Below the pieces are notes generated by a model. The model searched no databases. It was not told the DNA's origin and saw nothing but the letters and a program-made list of their open reading frames with translations. Both the position numbers and the translations under genes were made by a program. 9,872 bases of DNA from Chloroflexota bacterium (GTDB lineage: Bacteria > Chloroflexota > Dehalococcoidia > SM23-28-2 > RBG-16-64-32): positions 1 through 9,872 of the forward strand of contig JADFNQ010000033.1 of NCBI GenBank assembly GCA_022563285.1, given 5' to 3'. Below, in pieces: positions 1-6,382 of this stretch. How positions within the stretch are numbered: the first letter of the stretch is position 1; each line of letters starts with the position of its first letter.

Positions 1-1119
1 ATCGCCGGTATGCGTCTCGGTCAGCTTGGCCACCGCGCCGATGTCGCCCGCCGTCACCAGGGGCACCTGCTCCTGGCTCTTGCCGCTCATGTGATACACC
101 GGGCCGATGCGCTCCGCCGCCTGGCGATTGGCGTTCCAAACCTGTGAATCGGCCTTGAACGTGCCTGAGAACACGCGGAAGTACGTGAGACGGCCCACGT
201 AAGGGTCGGCGGCGGTCTTGAACACCAGCGCCACCAGCGGGCCCGAAGCATCGGCCTTTAGGGTGTCCCCGTTCGTCTTGACCGGCCGGTCCAGCGGCGA
301 AGGGAACAGCTCGCTAACCGCTCCCAGGAGCGCGTGTGTGCCGAACATCTTGGTCGCGGAGCCCGTGAGCACGGGCACGATGCTCCCCGATCTGATGCCG
401 GCCCTGATCCCGCTGGTCAGCTCCTCCCGCGTCAGCTCTTCCCCGCCCAGGTACTTCTCGATGAGGGCGTCGTCCGTCTCCGCCGCCGCCTCAATGACCT
501 TCTCCCGCCGCGCGTTCGCCTCATCCGCCACCTCCGCCGGCACGTCCTGCTGCTCCCCCTTGTCGCCCACGTACGCCTTCATCGTGAGCAGGTCCACCAC
601 GCCCTTCAACGCCTGCTGGGAGCCGATAGGTATCTGTAGGGGGACGCATTTCTGGCCCCAGTTCGCCTGCAACTGTCCCAGCGTGGCGTTGAAGTCCGCG
701 TTCTCCCGGTCCATGCGGTTAATGAACACCGCCCGCGGCAGCGATACCTCATCGGCGAACCGCCAGGCGAACTCGGTCCCCACCTGCACCCCGGAGGCGC
801 CGCACACCACGATCAGCGCCATGTCGGCGGAGCGCAGGGCGCACTTCGCCTCGCCCATGAAGTCCGCGTAGCCGGGCGCGTCCACCACGTTCACCTTCTG
901 CCCGTTCCACTCATAGGGGACGACCGATAGGTTGACGCTGAACTCCCGCTTCTGCTCGTCGGGATCCCAGTCGGAGACCGTGGTCCCGTCCTCCACCCGT
1001 CCCAGCCGCGTGGTCGCCCCGCTGGCGAACAGCATCGCCTCGGCCAGCGAGGTCTTGCCCGTGCTCCCGTGCCCGATTAAGGCTACGTTGCGAATCTTCT
1101 CCGGCGGGTACTCTTTCAT
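1..1119 (-). CDS. fusA: EF-G-2-like translational GTPase, N-terminal part (partial)
   Basis: The visible 373 residues are the GTPase domain and start of domain II of an elongation factor G family protein; the C-terminal half lies left of the window. P-loop GHGSTGKT is at 16-23, G3 DAPGY at 80-84, G4 NRMD at 134-137 and G5 GSA at 253-255. True EF-G has GHVDHGKT and DTPGH; the altered P-loop and the Tyr in place of the G3 His match the paralogue type seen as Thermus EF-G-2 and mycobacterial FusA2, as does the stretch GVQVGTEFAW (110-119). The paralogue's role is unclear, so canonical translocation should not be assumed. The ATG at 1119 has GAGGT about 9 bases upstream and gives the family N-terminus (RNVALIGHG). 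It is transcribed away from the Lrp gene. Family call is very sure; paralogue subtype is fairly sure. Confidence 0.93.
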   Translation of the reverse strand, partial: MKEYPPEKIRNVALIGHGSTGKTSLAEAMLFASGATTRLGRVEDGTTVSDWDPDEQKREFSVNLSVVPYEWNGQKVNVVDAPGYADFMGEAKCALRSADMALIVVCGASGVQVGTEFAWRFADEVSLPRAVFINRMDRENADFNATLGQLQANWGQKCVPLQIPIGSQQALKGVVDLLTMKAYVGDKGEQQDVPAEVADEANARREKVIEAAAETDDALIEKYLGGEELTREELTSGIRAGIRSGSIVPVLTGSATKMFGTHALLGAVSELFPSPLDRPVKTNGDTLKADASGPLVALVFKTAADPYVGRLTYFRVFSGTFKADSQVWNANRQAAERIGPVYHMSGKSQEQVPLVTAGDIGAVAKLTETHTGD

Positions 1120-1156
1120 AAAGGGCTACCTCGTTTTGGAAGTGGGGCCAAGTGAG

Positions 1157-1186
1157 ATTCTATCCTACCGCCCGAAGGGGCCGCAA
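1157..1186 (-). promoter_or_regulatory. Candidate promoter of the EF-G-like gene
   Basis: On the minus strand TTGCGG (1186-1181) is followed after 18 bases by TAGAAT (1162-1157), a 5/6 match to the -10 consensus. Transcription would start near 1150, leaving a leader of about 30 bases before the ATG at 1119. The -35 match is poor (3/6), so this is a moderate guess. The -35 lies inside the 8-bp-arm inverted repeat at 1178-1204. Confidence 0.35.
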
Positions 1187-1204
1187 GGAAAGCCGCTGCG
1201 GCCC
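1178..1204. repeat. Perfect inverted repeat GGGCCGCA / TGCGGCCC
   Basis: Two perfect 8-base arms (1178-1185 and 1197-1204) flank an 11-base loop. There is no T-run on either side, so it is not a standard intrinsic terminator. It overlaps the proposed -35 of the EF-G-like gene and could be a regulator site or simply a GC-rich hairpin. Confidence 0.4.
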
Positions 1205-1340
1205 AGCGATAGTGCCGGTCCGGCCTTAGCCTGACCCGCATCTTGCCACGGAGGGAGGCGCGGCCTCACGCTGCGGATCGAGGGTGATCCTGGGGTGGCG
1301 GGTACATTTGAGAATTGTGCTCTGTCCCGCCGTTAAGGTA

Positions 1341-1369
1341 TTGACATCGATGCATACTAGCCTTAGTAT
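1341..1369 (+). promoter_or_regulatory. Promoter of the Lrp/AsnC gene
   Basis: TTGACA (1341-1346, perfect -35) is separated by exactly 17 bases from TAGTAT (1364-1369, -10, 4/6). Transcription should begin near 1376, about 40 bases before the start codon. The surrounding DNA is locally AT-rich. This is the best sigma70-type promoter on the plus strand of the window. Confidence 0.72.
1354..1369. promoter_or_regulatory. Candidate operator dyad over the Lrp gene -10 box
   Basis: ATACTA (1354-1359) and TAGTAT (1364-1369) form a perfect 6-base inverted repeat with a 4-base centre, and the right arm is the -10 box itself. A wider perfect pair, AAGGTATT (1335-1342) and AATACCTT (1388-1395), is centred on about the same point. 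Lrp/AsnC proteins often bind AT-rich dyads as multimers and repress their own gene, so autoregulation is a reasonable inference; binding is not shown by sequence alone. Confidence 0.45.
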
Positions 1370-1415
1370 TATAGACAAATAATCGGTAATACCTTTATTT
1401 CATGAGGAACAGTGC

Positions 1416-1901
1416 GTGATGAGCCTTGATTCCATCGATATCAGGATCCTGGAGATCCTTCAGCGGGACGGCCGCGCCTCCCACTCCACCATCGCCGAGG
1501 AGGTCGGCCTCACCCAGCCCAGCGTCCACGAGCGGGTCAAGAAGCTGGAGCAGCGGGGCGTCATTAAAGGGTACACAGCCCTGCTCGACCCGGAGGCCTT
1601 TGACCTCGGCGTACTCGCCTTCATATCCGCTCGCTTCAACGAGTGGAAGACCAAAGATGTAGGGGCCGAGATCGCGGAGGTGCCGCAGGTTCTGGAGGTC
1701 CATCACATCGCCGGCGAGGATTGCCTCTTGGTCAAGGTGCGTTGTCACAGCCCCGCAGATCTGGAGCAGGTCCTGGAACGGATCTGGAGGAGCGGGGCCA
1801 TTTCCGGCACCAAGACCACCATCGCCTTCTCCTCCTACAAGGAGACGTCTGCAATCCCTTTGGAGGAGTGCGTCCCTGAAGGAGAGGCGGTCAGTGTCTG
1901 A
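1416..1901 (+). CDS. Lrp/AsnC family transcriptional regulator
   Basis: A 161-residue one-domain-pair regulator of normal Lrp size. The N-terminal helix-turn-helix spans about 5-60, opening LDSIDIRILEILQRDGR and containing the recognition segment GLTQPSVHERVKKLE (31-45). A ligand-binding RAM domain follows (about 65-140), with the typical segment VLEVHHIAGEDCLLVKV (92-108). Such proteins sense amino acids or related small molecules and act as dimers or octamers on DNA; the ligand here cannot be read from sequence. GAGGA at 1404-1408 lies 7 bases before the GTG at 1416 and 10 before the ATG at 1419, so either start is possible, two residues... one codon apart. The 3' end overlaps the next gene by 8 bases, suggesting translational coupling. 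The target is probably itself, judging from the dyad over its promoter. Confidence 0.93.
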   Translation: MMSLDSIDIRILEILQRDGRASHSTIAEEVGLTQPSVHERVKKLEQRGVIKGYTALLDPEAFDLGVLAFISARFNEWKTKDVGAEIAEVPQVLEVHHIAGEDCLLVKVRCHSPADLEQVLERIWRSGAISGTKTTIAFSSYKETSAIPLEECVPEGEAVSV

Positions 1902-2169
1902 AGCGTCGCCCGATAGGGAAGAGCAGCTCCGCCGCCTCCGCCGCTGGCTCGCCGTCAGTGACCGGCTCGACTGGCTGATAGAGGCCAGCGAGCAACCGGC
2001 AAGGGCAGAGTCTGCGCCGGTCTTTGTTCGCCCCGCCGCTGAGCCTACGCGCACCTCTCGCGGCCTTAGGGCCAGTTTCGCGGCCCGCTTCGCCCGTCTC
2101 GCTATCGCTCTCCATCGAGAGGCCGCAGCCGAGGCTGGCCTGCAGCCGAGGACCGAGAGCCCGCGCTAG
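1894..2169 (+). CDS. Small Arg/Ala-rich protein of unknown function, coupled to Lrp gene
   Basis: A 91-residue product with a GTG start that overlaps the end of the Lrp gene by 8 bases; GGAG lies just upstream in the Lrp coding region. I do not recognise the family. The first 35 residues look like amphipathic helix (EEQLRRLRRWLAVSDRLDWL), followed by a Pro/Ala linker and a second basic helix-like part (about 55-82). No signal peptide, transmembrane segment or cysteine pair is visible. GC-rich third positions in the first half and the stop/start overlap favour a real gene, but an opposite-strand frame is also open here. It might be a partner of the regulator; that is only inferred from position. 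Its stop codon shares the CTAG at 2166-2169 with the stop of the convergent DDN gene. Confidence 0.45.
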   Translation: MSEASPDREEQLRRLRRWLAVSDRLDWLIEASEQPARAESAPVFVRPAAEPTRTSRGLRASFAARFARLAIALHREAAAEAGLQPRTESPR

Positions 2170-2588
2170 CTGCCCACCTCCTCTATACGGAACACCGGGT
2201 GCCTGACCGCGATCCCCTCAAACTCCGCTAGCTCCGCCTTAGGCTCCACCTCGAAATGCTGCCGCGTGGGCATCGCGTTCTCCCCCAGGTACGCCCTGAG
2301 GATCGGCGCCCGCTGTTCAGTCGGCACCTCCTCCAGCCGCACGCTCTGCCGTCCCCGCCGGCGAATGACCGCCTCGCCGCCCGCGGCCCGCACGTTGCGT
2401 ACCCACTCCGTCTCTCCCCGCGGCGACACGAAGTAGCGCTGCCCGTCCTGCTCCACCCAGTTGATCACGGTGGAACGCATCTGGCCGGAGCGCCGGCCCC
2501 TCACCTCCAGCGTCACCGTCTTCGACGGCATCAGCCCCAGCGAGGCCAGCCAGCCCGCGAAGCGGTTCATCATCTGCGTGGCCTTCAT
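2166..2588 (-). CDS. Deazaflavin (F420)-dependent nitroreductase (DDN) family protein
   Basis: A 140-residue split-barrel protein of the DDN/F420H2-dependent reductase family, which uses reduced F420 (or a related flavin) to reduce quinones or other substrates in actinobacteria and relatives. Family marks are VTLEVRGRRSGQMRSTVI (25-42), the strand RYFVSPRGE (51-59) and EWVRNVRAAGG (61-71), which corresponds to the family's W-x-x-N-L-x-A segment. Length is typical. The ATG at 2588 follows GGAGG with only 3 bases of spacing; a GTG at 2609 is an alternative. The frame stays open upstream to 2879, but that part crosses the 3' end of recJ and the heptamer array and looks non-native. It follows recJ after 53 bases on the same strand. 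F420 use is inferred from the family and implies a host that makes this cofactor. Confidence 0.85.
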   Translation of the reverse strand: MKATQMMNRFAGWLASLGLMPSKTVTLEVRGRRSGQMRSTVINWVEQDGQRYFVSPRGETEWVRNVRAAGGEAVIRRRGRQSVRLEEVPTEQRAPILRAYLGENAMPTRQHFEVEPKAELAEFEGIAVRHPVFRIEEVGS

Positions 2589-2636
2589 CGGCCTCCGGTA
2601 GAACGTCACTTCAACTCTCGTTCCCGGCTCGCCCCT

Positions 2637-2664
2637 CGGTTCTAGGTTCTCGGTTCTCGGTTCT
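2637..2664. repeat. Four-unit heptamer array at the 3' end of recJ
   Basis: Four 7-base units in tandem on plus: CGGTTCT, AGGTTCT, CGGTTCT, CGGTTCT. The recJ stop codon (TAG on minus, 2644-2642) is formed by the variant A of unit two, so the last recJ residues (NREPRT) are encoded by the array. A similar four-unit array lies at 7949-7976 after nnr. Both abut the sequence GCCCT or CCCT on plus. Confidence 0.8.
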
Positions 2665-4420
2665 GCCCTGACGGGGCGACATCCTTCACCCGCAGCTCCA
2701 GCGCATCGCCCCTGCGGTCCGCCGCCAGCGTGTAGACGACGTCCAGCCGCTGGCCCTCCCGTACCCCCGCCTCGCCCAGGCCGAAGGCGATGGCGGGCCA
2801 GGTTACGCGGCCGCCCGTGCCTTGGCTGTCGCGCAGCTTGAGGCGAAGGTGTTGCCCGTCGTCCCCGATGATGCGGCACTCGGCCACCTCCACGCCGCGG
2901 CTCAGGAACGTCGGCTGCGGGTTCCCCTCGCCGAAGGGGCCCATCTGGGAGAGCAGGCGGATCTCCCTACCCCGCAGCGCGCCCAAAGGCAGCGCCGCAT
3001 CGATGTCGATGGTCGGGACCAGCTCCACGCCGGCCAGCGCCTCCTCCGCCTGGCGAACGAGCGCCTCCTTCAGCGGCGGCAGGTTCTCGTTGCGGGCCGT
3101 GAATCCCGCCGCCGCGCGGTGCCCACCGAACCGCTCCAGCAGTTCCGCGCAGCCCCGCAGCGCCCCCGTGATGTCGAACTCCGGGATGCTCCGGCAGCTC
3201 GCGCGGCTGGTCTCTTCCCCACGCTCGTAGACCACGGCCGGCCGGTATCGCTCCTCGGCCAGCCGCCCCGCCACCAGCCCAACTATCCCCGAAGGGATAT
3301 CCGCATGCCCCAGGAACAGCAGCGGCGCCTCGCCGTCCTCCTCCGAAAGCAGCTCGGCCGCCAGCTCCAGCGCCGCCGCCGTCCGCTCCTGGCGCTCGCG
3401 GTTCAGGGCGTTCAGCTCCAGCGCCCGCCGCTGCGCCTCCTCCTCGTCCCGCTCCAGCAGCAGCTCCAGCGCCAGCCGCGCGTGCCTAAGCCGGCCCGCC
3501 GCGTTCAGCCGCGGCCCCAGCCCGTACCCTATCGCCTCCGCGTCCACTCCCGCCGCCTCGATGCCGGCGGCCTCCATGAGCGCCCGCAGGCCGGGCCGTT
3601 CGCTCCTCGCCAGCCTCTCCAGGCCGCGCTTCAGCAGCCAGCGGTTCTCGTTCAGCAGCGGCACCACGTCTGCCACCGTGCCCAGCGCCACTAGGTCCAG
3701 CCAGCGCTCGCCCTCCCAGGCGCGCCCCAGCGACTCGTGGAGCGCTCCCATTAGCTTGTAGGCCAGCCCCACCGTCGCCAGCTCCCGCTCCGGATAGCGC
3801 GAATCGGGCCGCTTGGGGTTCACCGTGGCCACCGCTGGCGGCAGCCTCTGCCCTGAGCCTGTCGAAGGGTCCGGTGGCACCGAGTGATGGTCCAGGATCA
3901 CCACGTCCATCCCCAGCCCCCGCGCGTGCGCCACCTCAGCGATGGAGCTCGTGCCGCAGTCCGCCGTCACCACCAGGCTCGCGCCCTCCGCCCGCAGGCG
4001 GTCCAGGGCGCCGCAGTTGAGGCCGTACCCCTCGCTGAACCGGTCCGGGAGGTAGGCGAAGGCGTCTCCCCCCAGGGCGCACAGCCCCTCCACCAGCAGC
4101 GCCGTGGCCGTCACCCCGTCCACGTCAAAGTCCCCGTACACGGCGATCCTCTCGCTGCCGTCAATCGCTTGCCGTAGCCGCGATAGCGCCTTCTCGATGT
4201 CCGGCAGCAGCAGCGGATCGTACTCCCTGGGCGGGCCCTCCATGAACCGCTCCGCTTCCTCGGCCGTGCGCAGCCCCCGGTGCCAGAGCAGGTGCCGGAT
4301 CAGCGTGGGGTAAGGCGGCCTGCCCCCAGACGGGCCCCCGTCTGGGCCCGGCCGGGCGTCCACCAGCGCCCCGTCCGGAAAGCGCCCCCGCAGCCGCCAC
4401 CGCCTACCGCTGGCGGTCAC
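2642..4420 (-). CDS. recJ: Single-stranded-DNA-specific 5'-3' exonuclease RecJ
   Basis: RecJ degrades single-stranded DNA from the 5' end in recombination, mismatch and base excision repair. The 592-residue protein has the DHH phosphoesterase core: YGDFDVDGVTAT (95-106), TADCGTS (152-158), DHH at 177-179, NPKR (201-204) and GTVADVVPL (247-255). The DHHA1 domain shows the GGHRAAAGFT motif (432-441), and an OB-like C-terminal part includes GPFGEGNPQPTFL (494-506). Metal-binding Asp and His residues appear intact, so it should be active. The start is GTG at 4420. Two oddities stand out: residues 186-191 (STGSGQ) after the DHH motif come from a dispersed micro-element, and residues 24-34 (GPDGGPSGGRP) come from a 22-bp palindrome. 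It begins 39 bases after the radical SAM gene, on the same strand. Confidence 0.96.
   Translation of the reverse strand: MTASGRRWRLRGRFPDGALVDARPGPDGGPSGGRPPYPTLIRHLLWHRGLRTAEEAERFMEGPPREYDPLLLPDIEKALSRLRQAIDGSERIAVYGDFDVDGVTATALLVEGLCALGGDAFAYLPDRFSEGYGLNCGALDRLRAEGASLVVTADCGTSSIAEVAHARGLGMDVVILDHHSVPPDPSTGSGQRLPPAVATVNPKRPDSRYPERELATVGLAYKLMGALHESLGRAWEGERWLDLVALGTVADVVPLLNENRWLLKRGLERLARSERPGLRALMEAAGIEAAGVDAEAIGYGLGPRLNAAGRLRHARLALELLLERDEEEAQRRALELNALNRERQERTAAALELAAELLSEEDGEAPLLFLGHADIPSGIVGLVAGRLAEERYRPAVVYERGEETSRASCRSIPEFDITGALRGCAELLERFGGHRAAAGFTARNENLPPLKEALVRQAEEALAGVELVPTIDIDAALPLGALRGREIRLLSQMGPFGEGNPQPTFLSRGVEVAECRIIGDDGQHLRLKLRDSQGTGGRVTWPAIAFGLGEAGVREGQRLDVVYTLAADRRGDALELRVKDVAPSGQNREPRT
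3851..3869. repeat. Dispersed STGSGQ micro-element, copy 1 (in recJ)
   Basis: The plus-strand core CCTGAGCCTGTCGAAGG recurs at 8539-8555, 9690-9706 and, split, at 8137-8177. Here it reads on minus as P-S-T-G-S-G-Q, inserted between HHSVPPD and RLPPAVATVNPKR of RecJ. In ordinary RecJ proteins these two parts are joined by a short loop, so the insert looks like a tolerated in-frame addition next to the active-site DHH. Confidence 0.85.
4325..4346. repeat. Perfect 22-bp palindrome inside the 5' part of recJ
   Basis: CCCAGACGGG (4325-4334) and CCCGTCTGGG (4337-4346) are perfect 10-base arms around a 2-base centre. The sequence is translated as a Gly/Pro-rich stretch near residues 25-32 of RecJ, just before the conserved N-terminal LLWHRG region. 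On the recJ mRNA it would form a very stable hairpin about 75 bases after the start codon. It lacks a T-run and lies in coding sequence, so it is not a normal terminator. Confidence 0.75.
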
Positions 4421-4459
4421 TTCCCTACTCCGCGCGTGCGAGCCGAATTCTGGCAGAGA

Positions 4460-5497
4460 TCATTTGGTCACGCCCGCTACGTCCTGCGCTTCCTGGCCTT
4501 CGACCGTTGCGGGCTGCCGTGGCCGCCGTCCATTGTTGGACAGGTGGCCCTTCAAATAGCCCTTCAGTATCGCTTTGACAAACCCCGGCTTGTCATTGTC
4601 CACCATCGAACAGCGGAAGGCGCAGCCCACGGAGCACCCTTCTTCGCAGCCCTTGTACGTCTTCGACTGCTCCCGCATGTCCTCGAACGTGTACTCTTCT
4701 ATCGGCTTTCCTAGACGGCCCATCTGTGAAGCGCAGAGCTGCACCTTTCCGAATTCGTCTACGTACAGGTAGCGCGAACCGGCCCGGCATTTCCAGGACG
4801 GCGTCTCTCCCTGCAGCAGCTTCTTGTTGTACTCATAATCGATCTGGGTGAACGGCTTTCCATTTTGGTAGAGGTACTCGTACAGGTCAAGGTAGGGCTG
4901 GCCGCTTATGCTGACCCGCCCTTTTCCGTCATGGATGAGGTTCAAGGACATACGCAGGCCCAGGTCGTTGATCTCATGCACGAACTCTTTGAACTCATCC
5001 TTGGAGCCCTCGCATAACACCGCTGTGATGTGGACATCGAAGCTGGCCAGGCGCTTCAGCCGCTCCAGCCTCGTCCGCAGCGACCGCAGCGTCTTCTGGA
5101 TGTACCGAGAGGGGTCGGCATGCAGCGCATCGATGCTCACGGTCAGGTTGTTCAGCCCGGCCTCGTTCAGCTTCTCGATGACCCCGTTCCTGAGCAGAAA
5201 CCCGTTGGTGACGATACTTGTGTTTGATCGCCGTCCCGCATAGGCGACGATCTCCGCCACATCGGGGTGCATGAGCGGCTCACCGCCCAACAGGGTGATG
5301 TTGGCGCTGCCCAGCCGGTGCAGCGCATCGATGCGCCGGTAGAGGTCATCCAGGGGCACCGGCTCTGAGCTGTTGTCATACTCCGCGCAGTAGCCGCAGC
5401 TCAAGTTGCAGCGCCGGGTGACGATCAGTTGAGCATCTATCGGCGCGTTGAACAGCAGAACGCGGGTTATCGCCCGCTGAGGACTCTTAAGTTGCAT
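4460..5497 (-). CDS. Radical SAM protein with cysteine-rich (SPASM-like) C-terminus
   Basis: A 345-residue radical S-adenosylmethionine enzyme. The iron-sulfur motif C-x3-C-x2-C is C30, C34 and C37 within TRRCNLSCGYCAEY; the SAM-binding GGEP is at 71-74, with IVTNGF (95-100) and TVSIDA (119-124) completing the barrel signature. The C-terminus carries WKCRAGSRYLYVDEFG (235-250), C255 and then cysteines 284, 288, 292 and 296 in a regular C-x3 ladder, pointing to one auxiliary iron-sulfur cluster or more. I recall this WKCRAG-type family as widespread and uncharacterised; the substrate is unknown. It sits between a lipid-type PAP2 gene (47-base spacer holding a perfect dyad) and recJ, so membrane lipid modification is a possible role. 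By eye its GC content is lower than that of recJ. The ATG at 5497 follows AGAGGGGGG. Confidence 0.87.
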   Translation of the reverse strand: MQLKSPQRAITRVLLFNAPIDAQLIVTRRCNLSCGYCAEYDNSSEPVPLDDLYRRIDALHRLGSANITLLGGEPLMHPDVAEIVAYAGRRSNTSIVTNGFLLRNGVIEKLNEAGLNNLTVSIDALHADPSRYIQKTLRSLRTRLERLKRLASFDVHITAVLCEGSKDEFKEFVHEINDLGLRMSLNLIHDGKGRVSISGQPYLDLYEYLYQNGKPFTQIDYEYNKKLLQGETPSWKCRAGSRYLYVDEFGKVQLCASQMGRLGKPIEEYTFEDMREQSKTYKGCEEGCSVGCAFRCSMVDNDKPGFVKAILKGYLKGHLSNNGRRPRQPATVEGQEAQDVAGVTK

Positions 5498-5528
5498 GCC
5501 CCCCTCTTTTGACGGACGGTACGCCTCG

Positions 5529-5543
5529 GTACACGTAGTGTAC
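5529..5543. promoter_or_regulatory. Perfect dyad GTACAC-N3-GTGTAC before the radical SAM gene
   Basis: Arms 5529-5534 and 5538-5543 are perfect reverse complements around GTA. The dyad occupies the short spacer between the PAP2 stop (5546) and the radical SAM start (5497), about 30 bases before the latter. It has no T-run, so a protein-binding site or small mRNA hairpin between the two genes is more likely than a terminator. No protein partner can be named. Confidence 0.4.
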
Positions 5544-5545
5544 GG

Positions 5546-6382
5546 TTATGCCTGCGCTCCCCGCTGAGCCGAGGCCTGAGGGGTTTCCCGCTGATCTGTC
5601 AGGCCGCAGAGCCAGTAAAGCCATCCTCGCCATGCCGTCTGTGTCGCCGTCCTGGGGTCCTTCGACCAGCGGCTGCGGACCAGATGGCGCACACCGAGGG
5701 CGATGGCAGCACCCAGAATCACTGCCAGCAGCCCCGCCGCGGCGTCAACGAAATAATGGTTGGCCGTCAACACGATGACGATCAACATGAAGAAGGGCAT
5801 CAGTACGGCGAAGGTGCGCAGCACGATATTCCGGGAGGCCATCCAGACTGCTGCCCCCACCAGCAGGTTCCAGCCAAAGTGCAGGCTGGGCATGGCGGCA
5901 TATTCGTTAACAAAAAAGCTGGGCGTCAATGGCCGCCCTGTATCGTACTGACCCACGATCGTGTCCACAAACCCCCACTCCGGCAGAAACCGGGGCGGTG
6001 CCACCGGGAAAGCCACGTACACTACCAGCCCCATCGCCCCTGAAATCAGGAAAGCGTTTCTCATCAGCAAGTACTGAGGGCGGTGCCGGAAGTACAGCCA
6101 GACGGCCAGAGCGCCGATCACCGGCAAGTGCCCGTACAGGTAAAAGCCGTTCAGAAACTGAACCAACCAGTCGTAGTTCAGTACGAGGCGCTGCAGGTCT
6201 GCCTCCCAAAAGATGCCCAGGCTCTTCTCGAATTTGATGAGCTGCACCCCTCGGGCCAGCGCCTCCCCCACCCGTTCGTGCGCGGTGCCTCTGACCAGGT
6301 AGTAGAGGGGAAGCGTGGACGCGAGAAGCAATATCTCCGCGAGGTCCTTAAACCCAGGCCGCCACGCCAGTATAGCCTTCAT
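5546..6382 (-). CDS. PAP2-superfamily membrane protein, AUR1/inositol phosphorylceramide synthase-like
   Basis: A 278-residue multi-pass membrane protein of the PAP2_3/AUR1-like branch, whose members move phospho-headgroups between lipids or hydrolyse them. Marks are FPVAPPRFLPEWGFVDT (125-141), typical of this branch, MPSLHFGWN (164-172) with the catalytic-type His168, and ANHYFVDAAAG (207-217) with the His209/Asp213 pair. Hydrophobic segments lie near 16-31, 76-97, 108-126, 172-183, 188-206 and 214-231. The tail from about 234 is basic and polar, probably cytoplasmic. The ATG at 6382 has GGTGA about 8-12 bases upstream and lies some 56 bases after a predicted transcription start. It leads a four-gene minus-strand run with the radical SAM gene next. 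Substrate (phosphatidate, inositol lipid or other) cannot be told from sequence. Confidence 0.88.
   Translation of the reverse strand: MKAILAWRPGFKDLAEILLLASTLPLYYLVRGTAHERVGEALARGVQLIKFEKSLGIFWEADLQRLVLNYDWLVQFLNGFYLYGHLPVIGALAVWLYFRHRPQYLLMRNAFLISGAMGLVVYVAFPVAPPRFLPEWGFVDTIVGQYDTGRPLTPSFFVNEYAAMPSLHFGWNLLVGAAVWMASRNIVLRTFAVLMPFFMLIVIVLTANHYFVDAAAGLLAVILGAAIALGVRHLVRSRWSKDPRTATQTAWRGWLYWLCGLTDQRETPQASAQRGAQA

Larger units (their letters stand above)
1120..1415. other. Divergent intergenic region between EF-G-like and Lrp genes
   Basis: About 296 bases lie between two divergent starts. The left half is GC-rich, with the weak minus-strand promoter and the 1178-1204 hairpin. Roughly 1300-1400 is clearly AT-rich compared with the rest of the window and holds the Lrp promoter and several dyads. 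No tRNA, small RNA or credible extra gene was seen. Confidence 0.7.

Noticed and set aside
218..871. Long plus-strand open frame opposite the EF-G-like gene
   Set aside because: The minus-strand frame has clear EF-G motifs throughout; the plus frame has no recognisable domain and arises from GC-rich antisense codons.
1395..2054. 219-codon minus-strand frame opposite the Lrp gene
   Set aside because: It runs antisense to an unmistakable Lrp/AsnC protein, crosses the gene boundary and shows no family motif.
2637..2664. Heptamer array as a CRISPR
   Set aside because: Units are 7 bases with no spacers; no direct-repeat and spacer pattern and no cas gene occur in the window.
2589..2879. N-terminal extension of the DDN-family protein by 97 residues
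   Set aside because: The added residues overlap the recJ 3' end in another frame, cross the heptamer array and are Arg/Gly/Pro-rich noise; the remaining 140 residues already have family length.
2822..3694. 290-codon plus-strand frame opposite recJ
   Set aside because: Composition is dominated by Arg, Gln and Leu from antisense GC-rich sequence, and recJ on the other strand is complete with all motifs.
4325..4346. Palindrome in recJ as an intrinsic terminator
   Set aside because: It is inside the coding region near the start, with no T-run on either strand.
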